Part shown: piece after piece, positions 52,201 to 58,570 of the stretch
Layout: each line of letters begins with the position of its first letter
Numbering within the stretch: position 1 is the stretch's first letter
NCBI GenBank assembly: GCA_035937155.1
Contig: DASYVJ010000004.1
Coordinates: 1-64,000 of the forward strand
Source of the DNA: Palsa-870 sp035937155
GTDB taxonomy: Bacteria; Chloroflexota; Dormibacteria; Dormibacterales; Dormibacteraceae
DNA: 64,000 nt
Direction: 5' to 3'
Position numbers and translations under genes: made by a program
Notes under the pieces: model-generated
The model's input: the letters and a program-made list of their open reading frames with translations, nothing else
What the model was told of the DNA's origin: nothing
Databases searched by the model: none

Positions 52201-52536
52201 GCTCAACAGCCGGCAGAGGTTTGAGTACCCGCGGAGGTTGCGAGCGATCATGACGACCTCTTGGCCGTCCACCTCGAGCGCCGTGCCGATGATCGGCTTG
52301 ACTCCGACCTTGCGGCACGCTTGCAGGAACTTCACCGCCCCGTAGACCCCGCCGCGATCGGTGATCGCGAGCGCGGGCATCTCAAGCTCGGCCGCCCTAA
52401 CCGCCAGCTCATAAGGATGTGATCCACCGTCGAGGAAAGAGAAGTTGGAGTGGCAGTGCAGCTCGACATACGGGCTCACGGGCGGGCGGCTATGAGACGT
52501 AGCCAGGCGACACATTTCAGGGATTGCGGTCCCCAT
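49264..52536 (-). CDS. dnaE2: DnaE2/ImuC, error-prone DNA polymerase III alpha
   Basis: This C-family polymerase of about 1090 residues is used in SOS mutagenesis. The PHP domain begins VELHCHSNFSFLDGGSHPYELAVRAAELEMPALAITDRGG. Catalytic aspartates are in TPDIDIDFSTEHREQVI, and GLIKMDMLGLRTLSV is the third conserved block. KPMIGTALEVDG, a helix-hairpin-helix region and an OB-fold (VRVAGLVITRQAPSTAKK...FFTLEDEFGQVNV) complete it. The start is uncertain (52602, 52536 or 52515); no good ribosome binding site is seen. It lies on the same strand as imuA-imuB but is separated from them by two lipoprotein-like genes on the other strand. Confidence 0.94.
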   Translation of the reverse strand: MGTAIPEMCRLATSHSRPPVSPYVELHCHSNFSFLDGGSHPYELAVRAAELEMPALAITDRGGVYGAVKFLQACRKVGVKPIIGTALEVDGQEVVMIARNLRGYSNLCRLLSFAHADQPKGEARATIAKVAEHRGDLFYLSATDDEKRLREMQEALGKENVFSELHHHMCPEDQWVLEGRAAMARRCGAVVVATNEVHYHVAERRRLYDVLVAIRHRATLELARPHLFPNSEHHLKGGADMRPHFKGHAEALATPWDIAQECDVDLDFRKVRFPGYPVPAGETPFSFLDKLCFEGVRERYRPITPEVARRLQRELEVIEKTGLAEFFLINWDLMRFARERGVPGQGRGSAADSIVAYVLGITRVDPIEHNLLFERFLHEEMTSTPDIDIDFSTEHREQVIQYIYDKYGWERTGMVCNVVTFQPRMAIRQVGKALGFSAELLDRLAKGVDRWFTEDVEDSMLDAVPPPDMRPQSWQQFLELCREVIEFPRHLSIHNGGMLVTGEPLVEIVPVEPATMEGRRVVQFNKDDVEDLGLIKMDMLGLRTLSVVAEALELIKDKTGIRPDLDQLPLNDPAVFEMCSAADTIGVFQIESRAQMQTLPRTRPQSFNDLVVEVAIIRPGPIQGNAVHPYIRRKQGREPVTYAHPLLEPILRDTLGVILYQEQIIEIAMYVAGMTPSGADGFRRAMTRHLNRVEMSSLEGDFISGCLANGVPREVADQLFAAVQGFAVYGFCRSHAAAFARTSYETSWLKLNHAVEFGCGLLNNQPMGFYHPSVLVEDLKRHGVTVLPVDVNRSDVRCLPEPLVATTDKRDVPLGPSLLSDSLPQPAHLQRTYPEFESSTTQPVKTLTHAMRVGFNYVRDLGEDGRQAIVDERAHAPYTSFDDFLHRLRGAPVGPRAVRNLVMVGAFDALGQPRRELLWGWQERWHGHGLRRGIEKQSELRLNGTAPALPTIDDFDANQLEYRISDLSTGHHLIHFCRERLEKMGALESNKLASIRNKQKVRVAGLVITRQAPSTAKKIRFFTLEDEFGQVNVTIKPDVYERYRQVANRQPILVIDGVMQRNDGVYSVLASHIVALHGIPRPHQKSHDYR

Positions 52537-52704
52537 GAGGGCCGCGTTACCGTTGTCGACGGCCCCGAGGGAAACGAGCGAGGGCGCTGGCGCCAGCCGC
52601 AAGGCGAGTGCCGGAGCCAGCGAGGCGATCCGTTGGGGTCATTTCTTTTTCCCAGGCACTGGACGTACGGCGTCACTTTTTGACTGCCATGCCGTTGAAC
52701 GAAC

Positions 52705-53244
52705 ATGGGGAAGGTCACAGTTTTGCTGGTTGCCCTGATACTGGCCGCCTGCAGCCCGGCGTCCCAGGCAACCGTGCGGCCCAGCCCGTCGAGGGTCGCC
52801 AACTCGTCACCGGTCGCGACGCCAACGATTGCCGCCAATCCGTCACCAACCTCAGCAACCACGCCAGGTGCCTTTGACCTGCCACTGTCGACGGTCGGCT
52901 TCTCCTGCCGGCTGCCGATCATGACACCTGACAGTCAAGGCGCGTTCGTGAGCTTCCCGGCAGCCACGGCCAGCCTTGATCCCCAAGGCCGGCCACCGGT
53001 CGACCATTGGGGGCTTTACTACGATCGAGCCTTCTCGCGCTGGCTCCCGGTCCCCCGGCAGGCCGTTTCGCCAGATGGAAAGCACTACGCCTACGGAGAA
53101 CGCGGGGCCGACCAGACGCAGGTGGCCAGGATGCACGTGGTCGATATTGTGTCGGGCACCGATCATGTCTTCAGCGCGCCAACAGGCGCGTGGTTCATAC
53201 GTTTCTCGAACCAGCCTGGATACCCTGCCAACGGCTGCTTCTGA
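52705..53244 (+). CDS. Lipoprotein, internally deleted paralogue of the downstream gene
   Basis: A signal peptide ends in the lipobox LAAC (MGKVTVLLVALILAACSPAS), then a Thr/Ser/Pro linker, then about 110 residues of SCRLPIMTPDSQGAFVSFP and YYDRAFSRWLPVPRQAVSPDGKHYAYGERG. The same blocks occur in the following gene (SCRLPVGTIDQEG..., FYDRTARRWLPSNRAAVYPDGTQYAYVTG). The C-terminus here (GYPANGCF) aligns with the very end of the second copy (GFPSGKCI). About 180 residues present in the neighbour are therefore missing internally, most of a beta-propeller-like region. Product function is unknown. Confidence 0.72.
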   Translation: MGKVTVLLVALILAACSPASQATVRPSPSRVANSSPVATPTIAANPSPTSATTPGAFDLPLSTVGFSCRLPIMTPDSQGAFVSFPAATASLDPQGRPPVDHWGLYYDRAFSRWLPVPRQAVSPDGKHYAYGERGADQTQVARMHVVDIVSGTDHVFSAPTGAWFIRFSNQPGYPANGCF

Positions 53245-53250
53245 TCCAGG

Positions 53251-53271
53251 CTCAGTCATAAACCCGCTCCG
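53251..53271 (-). repeat. Fossil of the DUF6504 gene 3' end
   Basis: CTCAGTCATAAACCCGCTCC at 53251-53270 matches 18 of 20 bases at 54361-54380, where the minus-strand reading encodes the DUF6504 C-terminus (VERIYD then stop). Here it would read ERVYD then stop, with no gene attached. It marks the right boundary of an ancient tandem duplication of lipoprotein gene plus flank. Confidence 0.7.
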
Positions 53272-53311
53272 TATGGCGTCACGATTCCGGCTGTGCGACC
53301 GTTTCATCGCC

Positions 53312-54357
53312 ATGAGGAGAGCGGCGGGGTGTTTGGCGATCTTTCTGCTTGCCTGCGGTCAGGCTGCCCCACCGGCGGCCAGGACGGCCAGCGCGTCGCG
53401 TGTCGCCGCAGCCAGTCCATCGCCGGCGCTCGACTCGTCGACTGCAGCCAGCTCGAGCCGCCAGTCCAGCTCCCAGCCGGTAGTTGCTGTCACCTTGTCT
53501 TGCCGGTTGCCTGTGGGGACGATCGACCAGGAAGGCACCATGACGGGTGGATTCATTGCATTCCCGGGCGGCGATTTCTCCACCGACCCGGCAGGCACGT
53601 CACGCGCGATCAGAGCTCTGGCTCGTTTCGATGGCTCTCCACAAAGCAGCCACAGCTCATAGGGAGCGTTCCCACGCTCTTCTATGACCGGACGGCTCGG
53701 CGCTGGCTCCCAAGCAACCGAGCGGCGGTCTATCCCGATGGGACCCAATACGCGTATGTCACCGGATGGCCAAGCCAGACCGTGCGCGTCGTCGATGGCG
53801 GCACGGGTCAGGAGCGAATCTTCCCGGCACCACATCCGTTTGGGGCGGAAGTCTTCGACTTTTCTCCGGCAGGCATTTACCTGGCGGCCGGCAGTGAGGC
53901 TGGAGAGGTCGGGCTGTGGTTGTTGGACCCGCAAAGCGGAACGGAGCGGTTGGTCACCAGCGAGAAGATTGTTGCTGCGGTGGGTAACGGCAAAGCCTGG
54001 CTGAGCCAGCTCACCAGCTCCCAGGTCGGATCGACTGCCGACACCCTGATCCAGCTCGATCTTGCCACCGGCTCCAAGACCGTCTGGATTCACAGGGACA
54101 CTCCGACCGTCAACCTCATTTGACTTACCTCGGACGGTCTTCCAGTCGTCTCCGTCGGAGCCGAAGGCACCTTGTTGTTGCGTTCGACTCGTGTGGAGGA
54201 AAGGATCAACTCCGGATCGCATGGGCTCGATTTTCCGATCGACGACGCGCACGGAATCTGGTTCTCGTCCGACGACGGCATATTTCTCTACTCTCAGGGC
54301 GCGGGTGTGCGTCGGGTCGCGACCAGCATCGGATTTCCTTCTGGAAAGTGCATCTGA
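53312..54357 (+). pseudogene. Second lipoprotein copy, broken by a frameshift and an in-frame TGA
   Basis: Starting at ATG 53312 (or 53273), a lipobox protein (AIFLLACGQ) with a Ser/Ala linker continues through GGFIAFPGGDFSTDPAGTS and then stops at 53662. The rest of the protein continues in a different plus frame (VPTLFYDRTARRWLP... to NLI) until a TGA at 54121-54123. Past that stop, in the same frame, comes LTSDGLPVVSVGAEGTLLLR...GIWFSSDDGIFLYSQGAGVRRVATSIGFPSGKCI, still coherent, ending 54357. The intact form would have been about 350 residues with repeated propeller-like blades. Two separate lesions make sequencing error alone unlikely. Confidence 0.78.
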
Positions 54358-54361
54358 CCCC

Positions 54362-54610
54362 TCAGTCATAGATCCGCTCCACGAACCATTCGTCTCGCGA
54401 AAGGTCGTGATACAGCTCGCACAGAAGGTTGCTGTTGAGCAGCGCCTTCCAGTACTCGCGGACCACCGGCTGCTTCCACCACTCGGTCTCGACCTTCCAG
54501 CGTGCGATGGGGTCGATCGCGCCGCTGAAAGCGCCGGAGATGAAGCACGGCGTGCCGTCATCACTCAGCGTGACCTCGACAGCGGCCGGAGGCGACAAGA
54601 GTCGCGTCAT
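54362..54610 (-). CDS. DUF6504-type small protein of the mutasome operon
   Basis: The 82-residue protein has EVTLSDDGTPCFISGAFSGAIDPIARWKVETEWW and REYWKALLNSNLLCELYHDLSRDEWFVERIYD. This size, pattern and position match the DUF6504 proteins found next to ImuB and DnaE2 in Actinomycetota. The role is unestablished; a regulatory or accessory function in the mutasome is an inference. It starts with an ATGA overlap with the imuB stop, so it is translationally coupled. Confidence 0.82.
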   Translation of the reverse strand: MTRLLSPPAAVEVTLSDDGTPCFISGAFSGAIDPIARWKVETEWWKQPVVREYWKALLNSNLLCELYHDLSRDEWFVERIYD

Positions 54611-55746
54611 GCGAAGCGTTGCGAGGGGAGTGGGGAAGAGAGGAGCGCAGGCCGAGGCTTGTGGACGACCTCATCGCCCCATCGCTCCTGCAAGCGCTCG
54701 AGGGCGGCGACCACCTCTTCGCTGTTTCCATCCCCGCCTGCCCACAGCCGCAGCTGCCGCCGTCCCGCGGCCTCGAGCACCGGCAGCTCGATCCACAGCT
54801 CGGTGATGGGAGCGCGCGGCTGCCATTCCTTGATCCACGAGCCGATCAGCCCGAACAGCTCGGCTGCGCTGCTCAGCGGATGGCGCACCACGGAGTCGCG
54901 CTGTTCCGATGGACTCTCTTCGAAGACAAGTCGCACGCGGACATGTTTCGCGCCCGCCCCGCGCAGGCCCAGCTCATCGGCGAGGTCACCGCAAAGCGCG
55001 CGCGCGACGAACAGCAATGCCTCGCGGTCTTCGACCGGTGAGTCGAACTGCCGGTGCACACTCGTGAAAAGGGGAGGACGCCATGGCGTGAGCTCGTCGG
55101 GCTCGAGGCCACGCGCGAGCAGGACCGCATGCCGGCCGTCACGGCCGAGCTGGCTCTCCAGCTCGCGTGGGCCGATCGCAGCCACTGCGCCAAGCGTGCG
55201 AAGACCCAGGAGGTCCAGGCGTTCGAGCTGCTCCACGTCGAGCGGAAGCTCGTGAGACGAAAGTGGAGCGAGGAACGTGCTTGCGTTGTCGACCTGCACT
55301 AGGCGGCCGGGTCGCGCGCGAGCTGCGGCAAGCCGTGCGGAGAAAGGGCCGGGGGCAAGACCAAGCCGCGGTTCGCGGCCGATCGCCATCTTCAACCGGC
55401 GTCGAGCCTCGCGGATCGATCCACCTGCGCTCATGACGCCGCTAACGTCAAGCCACGCGACGCCTTCGATGTGGACCTCGACTGTCGGCGCGAGGTCGTA
55501 GAGCGCGGAAGAGATCCGCTCTCGCAGCTCCGCGGCGGCTTCGGGGTCAGGGGGAAGAAAGGTCGCTTGCGGGCAGAGGTGCTCGGCCTGGCGCAATGCC
55601 ATCCCTGGCATCACGCCAAAGGGCAGCGCCTCCTCAGAAGCGCCGATTACATGCTCCTCCCAATGTCCGACCACAACGGGATTCCCATAGAGGTCGGGAC
55701 GCCGTGCAAGCTCCAGGTGGTTGGTCAGACCACAGCAGATTCGCAT
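54607..55746 (-). CDS. imuB: ImuB, Y-family polymerase-like mutasome adaptor
   Basis: The ATG at 55746 (MRICCGLTNHLELARRPDLYGNPVVVG) gives about 379 residues; the open frame upstream is antisense-like and overlaps imuA. Y-family features remain (GNPVVVG, PGMALRQAEHLCP, LGLAPGPFSARLAAA), but the catalytic motif reads HIEGVAWLDVSG in place of SIDEAFLDVT. The acidic residues needed for catalysis are therefore lost, as in known ImuB. QLRLW near the C-terminus (about residue 331) resembles a beta-clamp-binding QLxLW motif. It overlaps imuA by 22 nt. It should bridge ImuA, DnaE2 and the clamp. Confidence 0.9.
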   Translation of the reverse strand: MRICCGLTNHLELARRPDLYGNPVVVGHWEEHVIGASEEALPFGVMPGMALRQAEHLCPQATFLPPDPEAAAELRERISSALYDLAPTVEVHIEGVAWLDVSGVMSAGGSIREARRRLKMAIGREPRLGLAPGPFSARLAAARARPGRLVQVDNASTFLAPLSSHELPLDVEQLERLDLLGLRTLGAVAAIGPRELESQLGRDGRHAVLLARGLEPDELTPWRPPLFTSVHRQFDSPVEDREALLFVARALCGDLADELGLRGAGAKHVRVRLVFEESPSEQRDSVVRHPLSSAAELFGLIGSWIKEWQPRAPITELWIELPVLEAAGRRQLRLWAGGDGNSEEVVAALERLQERWGDEVVHKPRPALLSSPLPSQRFA

Positions 55747-56495
55747 TGCACTTCCAGCTCCGCCTCGCGCGGCGGAACCTCGATCACTTGCCCCTTGTGG
55801 TCGAACAGCGGGAGCACTCCCAGGGGGTAGCGGATCTCCAGCTCGGTCTCTCCAAGGGGAGGCGCCACGCGGTTTTTCACGCAGCGAGCCGAAGCCCGAA
55901 GCCCGACCAGCTGGTCGCGCTCGAAGATCCATTTCGTCCTGGAAAAACCAATGCTCAGGCTCGAGGCGTGGGCGAGCGCGCGTCCGGGGCTGTCGACCAC
56001 CCCCACGAGCACCGTTCCGGAGCGGTTGGCTCCTGACTCCAGGGGTCCCAGCCAGTACTCCGGGAACTTGCCCATTAAGTTCTCGCCCATTAAAAGGATG
56101 AAGCCGGCCCCGGCCCTGGCCAGTGCGGCAGTCGCTTCGCCGGCAAGGTCAGGAGCTGGCGCGCGGACCACGGTCAGCGCGCTCAGCTCGGGGAAGAAGG
56201 GAAGCAATGCCCAGGGATCGAAATTCGATCCACTGTCGATCACCACCGCGTGCGCAAACTCACGGGTCGCGCTCGCAAGCAGCAGATGAGCGAGCGTGAG
56301 CTTGCCGCACGTTCCGCTCCCGGTCAAAAGGGTGAGCCGGCCGCAGGGCAGCCCGCCGATCCCGCTCAGGCGATCGAGCGCAGTCCGGCTGGGCCAGGGC
56401 TGGGGGGGCGGAAGCTCCGCCGCCCTGGTCAGCGCCTGGCTGCCGAAACGGACCCGAATCGAGTTGATCGCCACGTCGAGTTGTGCTTCCTGCAT
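55725..56495 (-). CDS. imuA: ImuA, RecA-like mutasome protein
   Basis: The 256-residue RecA-like protein has a Walker A GSGTCGKLT (about 57-65) in GRLTLLTGSGTCGKLTLAHLLL, with a strand VVIDSGSNFDPWALLPFF in the position of Walker B-like sequence, then the ImuA-typical VLVGVVDSPGRALAHASSLSIGF and FERDQLVGLRASARCVKNRVAPP. It lacks the conserved glutamate of RecA catalysis. It is first in a minus-strand operon with imuB and DUF6504, 58 bp downstream of a LexA-type operator. It should interact with ImuB. Confidence 0.85.
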   Translation of the reverse strand: MQEAQLDVAINSIRVRFGSQALTRAAELPPPQPWPSRTALDRLSGIGGLPCGRLTLLTGSGTCGKLTLAHLLLASATREFAHAVVIDSGSNFDPWALLPFFPELSALTVVRAPAPDLAGEATAALARAGAGFILLMGENLMGKFPEYWLGPLESGANRSGTVLVGVVDSPGRALAHASSLSIGFSRTKWIFERDQLVGLRASARCVKNRVAPPLGETELEIRYPLGVLPLFDHKGQVIEVPPREAELEVQCESAVV

Positions 56496-56552
56496 CTTTT
56501 GGCCGCCTCTGGGAGAAGACGCAGGAAGGAAATGGAGGCGTGCTGACCATAT

Positions 56553-56566
56553 CGAACAGATGTTCG
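56553..56566. promoter_or_regulatory. Putative LexA/SOS box upstream of imuA
   Basis: CGAACAGATGTTCG is a perfect 5+5 inverted repeat matching the Gram-positive/actinobacterial consensus CGAAC-N4-GTTCG. It lies 58-71 bp upstream of the imuA start and about 125 bp upstream of thiO. It would repress the mutasome operon until DNA damage. Confidence 0.9.
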
Positions 56567-56689
56567 GGTGTCAAGTGTTCTTTGAGCCGCCCCCATCACC
56601 CCAACCCTGCGTGCAAAGCGGCGAGAAGGATGGGACTTACTGATCGCTCCCCAAGGGGGGAGGGGGGTCGGCCTGTCTATCTTTTCTAT

Positions 56690-57706
56690 ATGTCGAAGGT
56701 CGTCGTGGTCGGTGGAGGTGTCATCGGCTGCGCTGTCGCCGAGCGATTGAGCCTCGACGGGCACCAGGTCACCCTGCTCGAACGCGACCAGCTCGCGGGC
56801 CGCGCCTCAGGCGCCGCCGCAGGCGAGCTCAGTCCTCAGACCACGACCGCACGTGCCGACGAGATGGCGCTACGGAGCCTTGAGCTGTTTCCCGAGCTGG
56901 TCGCGCGCGTCGAGAAAGACAGCCTGATGAACGTCGAATACCGGGTTCAAGAGGGCCTGCAGCCCGCACTCAACGAAGAGGAGGCGGTGGCGCTGCGCGC
57001 CACGGGTGAACGCTGGCTCGATGCGCAGGCCTGCCGCAAAGCCGAGCCCGCGCTGAGCGCCGACGTGGTCGGTGCGGTGCTGCTCGAGCACGCTCACCTG
57101 ACGCCGCCGCGGTTCGTCCGTGCTCTGGCCAGGGCGGCGGCTGCCCGCGGCGCGGCGATTCACGAAGGCATGCCGGTGACCGGCTTCGACATCGCCGGCG
57201 GTGAAGTGCGCCAGGTCATCACGCCTGCGGGGTCGCATGAGGCTGACTGGGCCGTGATCGCAGCAGGGCCCTGGAGCAGAGAGGTGGCTTCGACCGCGGG
57301 CGTCGACCTGGACGTACGTCCGCAGCGCGGCCAGCTCGCATCGCTCGATCCGAGGGGGGTGGTCCTCAGCCGCAGCATCTTCTGGTCCAACGGATACCTG
57401 GTGCCGAAGGCTGACGGCACCATCATCGCCGGGGGCACAGAAGAGGAGTCGGGTTTCGATGATCGGCCGACAGTCGCCGGAATCGCGATGCTGCTCAAGC
57501 TCGCATGCATGCTGGTGCCGGGCCTCGGCGCCGCGAGCCTGCAGCGTGCGTGGGCCGGGCTGCGACCGGTGACCCGGGACGGCCGGCCCATCGTCGCTGC
57601 TGTTGGCCCGCCGAACCTCATCGTCGCGACCGGCCATCACCGCAAAGGGATTCTTCTTGCCCCTCTCGCCGCGATGCAGGTCACGTCGATCGTCGGCAGC
57701 CGCTAA
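56690..57706 (+). CDS. thiO: Glycine oxidase-like FAD enzyme
   Basis: The ATG at 56690 precedes MSKVVVVGGGVIGCAVAERLSLDG, the FAD-binding loop GGGVIG; a longer frame upstream is rejected. Further matches to ThiO/D-amino-acid oxidase (DAO superfamily): LLERDQLAGRASGAAAGELSP, PALNEEEA, HLTPPRFVRALARAAAARGA, VIAAGPWSREVASTAGVDLDV, GLRPVTRDGRPIVAAVGP, ATGHHRKGILLAP. At 338 residues it is normal length. It makes glyoxylate imine for thiazole synthesis, but no other thiamine gene is nearby. Its stop codon lies in the T-tract of the antisense terminator. Confidence 0.87.
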   Translation: MSKVVVVGGGVIGCAVAERLSLDGHQVTLLERDQLAGRASGAAAGELSPQTTTARADEMALRSLELFPELVARVEKDSLMNVEYRVQEGLQPALNEEEAVALRATGERWLDAQACRKAEPALSADVVGAVLLEHAHLTPPRFVRALARAAAARGAAIHEGMPVTGFDIAGGEVRQVITPAGSHEADWAVIAAGPWSREVASTAGVDLDVRPQRGQLASLDPRGVVLSRSIFWSNGYLVPKADGTIIAGGTEEESGFDDRPTVAGIAMLLKLACMLVPGLGAASLQRAWAGLRPVTRDGRPIVAAVGPPNLIVATGHHRKGILLAPLAAMQVTSIVGSR

Positions 57707-57716
57707 AAACAAGAGA

Positions 57717-57744
57717 GCGCCGGGGCTCCACAGAACCCCGGCGC
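57717..57744 (-). terminator. Terminator of the first AAKK micro-protein unit
   Basis: GCGCCGGGG (57717-57725) pairs perfectly with CCCCGGCGC (57736-57744) over a 10-nt loop. Reading the minus strand, it is followed by TCTCTTGTTTTTA, a T-rich tract that overlaps the thiO stop codon. This is a Rho-independent terminator for the minus-strand unit. Confidence 0.88.
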
Positions 57745-57778
57745 AGAACGAACTACAAAAGTGATGAAGAAGTACTAA

Positions 57779-57853
57779 CTACTTCTTCTTCGCGGACTTC
57801 TTGGCGGCCTTCTTGGCAGCCGGCTTCTTCGCAGCCTTCTTCTTAGCAGCCAT
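57779..57853 (-). CDS. 24-residue Ala/Lys/Pro micro-protein, copy A
   Basis: A very strong ribosome binding site (AAGGAGGTAAG, 7 nt from the ATG) precedes MAAKKKAAKKPAAKKAAKKSAKKK, then TAG. The peptide is 24 residues, more than half lysine, with AAKK(P/S) repeats like the DNA-binding tails of HU and histone H1-like proteins, but free-standing. It could be a nucleoid-condensing or polyanion-binding peptide, a counter-ion, or an antimicrobial. A terminator lies 35 nt downstream and a second copy 400 nt upstream. It is too short for ordinary gene finders. Confidence 0.75.
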   Translation of the reverse strand: MAAKKKAAKKPAAKKAAKKSAKKK

Positions 57854-58068
57854 AGTGCTTACCTCCTTCTCCAGGTGATACGGACCCAAGGTCCATTGAC
57901 CCCACAGGTTGCGCCGCGAACCCTCAATGACGAGGACTCCGAGACGTTGGCGGTTGTTCGAGATGACATGCTGACTCGCGTCGGGTCCGTCGCCTCTGTG
58001 GTGGCAACCACGAGCAACAGTGCCATGCAGGGTGTTGTGATACCGGAACGAACCCACTCACGTCAATG
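57854..58068 (-). promoter_or_regulatory. Conserved leader/promoter of unit A
   Basis: The 215 nt upstream of copy A align with 217 nt upstream of copy B, with only 2 differences over an 81-nt core (57936-58016). A promoter-like TTGACG (58066-58061 on the minus strand) and TATCAC (58042-58037) are 18 nt apart, conserved in both copies. About 180 nt of untranslated leader would follow, containing a GTGG-TTG-CCAC stem. It is probably a structured 5' UTR or small RNA. Confidence 0.6.
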
Positions 58069-58120
58069 CTTCGCAAGAGTTTCTTCGAGCGCAAAAAGCG
58101 AGAGGGCTGTGGAAAAGAAG

Positions 58121-58151
58121 AGCGCCGGGGCTACCACAGAACCCCGGCGCT
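58121..58151 (-). terminator. Terminator of the second AAKK micro-protein unit
   Basis: AGCGCCGGGG (58121-58130) pairs with CCCCGGCGCT (58142-58151), a 10-bp stem that nearly repeats the terminator of copy A, followed on the minus strand by CTTCTTTTCC. It lies 34 nt beyond the stop codon of copy B. Confidence 0.85.
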
Positions 58152-58184
58152 GGCAAAACTACGAGACGATTGATGAAGTAATAA

Positions 58185-58253
58185 CTACTTCTTCTTCTTC
58201 GCTGCGGGCTTCTTCGCTGCCGGCTTCTTCGCTGCCTTCTTCTTAGCTGCCAT
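58185..58253 (-). CDS. 22-residue Ala/Lys/Pro micro-protein, copy B
   Basis: MAAKKKAAKKPAAKKPAAKKKK then TAG. A strong AAGGAGGTT site lies 8 nt upstream of the ATG. It differs from copy A by a repeat-unit shift (PAAKK repeated, no Ser) and by two residues less. Codons are AAG/GCN-rich, similar in both. It shares leader and terminator architecture with copy A. No function can be assigned; the HU/H1-tail-like composition suggests nucleic acid binding. Confidence 0.75.
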   Translation of the reverse strand: MAAKKKAAKKPAAKKPAAKKKK

Positions 58254-58470
58254 GTTGCATAACCTCCTTCTCCGGTGATACGGACCCGAGGTTCCATTGA
58301 CCCCACGGGTATCGCCGCGAAGTCCTCAATGACCAAGACTCCGAGACGTTGGCGGTTGTTCGAAATGACACGCTGACTCGCGTCGGGTCCGTCGCCTCTG
58401 TGGTGGCAACCACGAGCAGCATCGCCATACAAAGTGTTGTGATACCTGAATGAACCCACTCACGTCAATG
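58254..58470 (-). promoter_or_regulatory. Conserved leader/promoter of unit B
   Basis: This is the counterpart of the copy A leader. A TTGACG (58468-58463) and TATCAC (58444-58439) pair with 18-nt spacing is present here too. Upstream (58471-58512) lie A/T-rich tracts (TATTTTTTT, AAATTTTTT) that could act as an UP element, absent from copy A. Confidence 0.6.
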
Positions 58471-58570
58471 GTTCACGAAATATTTTTTTGAAGAGGTCGC
58501 GAAATTTTTTGCGTTGGTCGTCGTCTCGCGACCATGCACAACCTTTCAAAACACTGCGACGATAGACATC

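Noticed and set aside
52693..52712. A CGAAC half-site before the first lipoprotein, considered as a second LexA box
   Set aside because: CGAACATGGGG has no matching GTTCG half at the right spacing.
54121..54123. In-frame TGA as a possible selenocysteine codon
   Set aside because: There is no SECIS-like structure evident and the same gene also has a frameshift, so decay is simpler.
53359..54564. 401-residue minus-strand frame over the broken lipoprotein
   Set aside because: Composition is Arg/Ser/Pro-rich and the plus strand shows the lipobox protein and its decayed continuation.
54062..55255. 397-residue plus-strand frame over imuB
   Set aside because: Its content is antisense to imuB and DUF6504, whose residues match known families.
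57779..58057. A 92-residue frame through leader A into the AAKK peptide
   Set aside because: The matching frame in copy B runs out of phase with its peptide, most differences between copies are non-synonymous, and the start would lie at or upstream of the predicted transcription start. A short peptide with its own ribosome binding site fits better.
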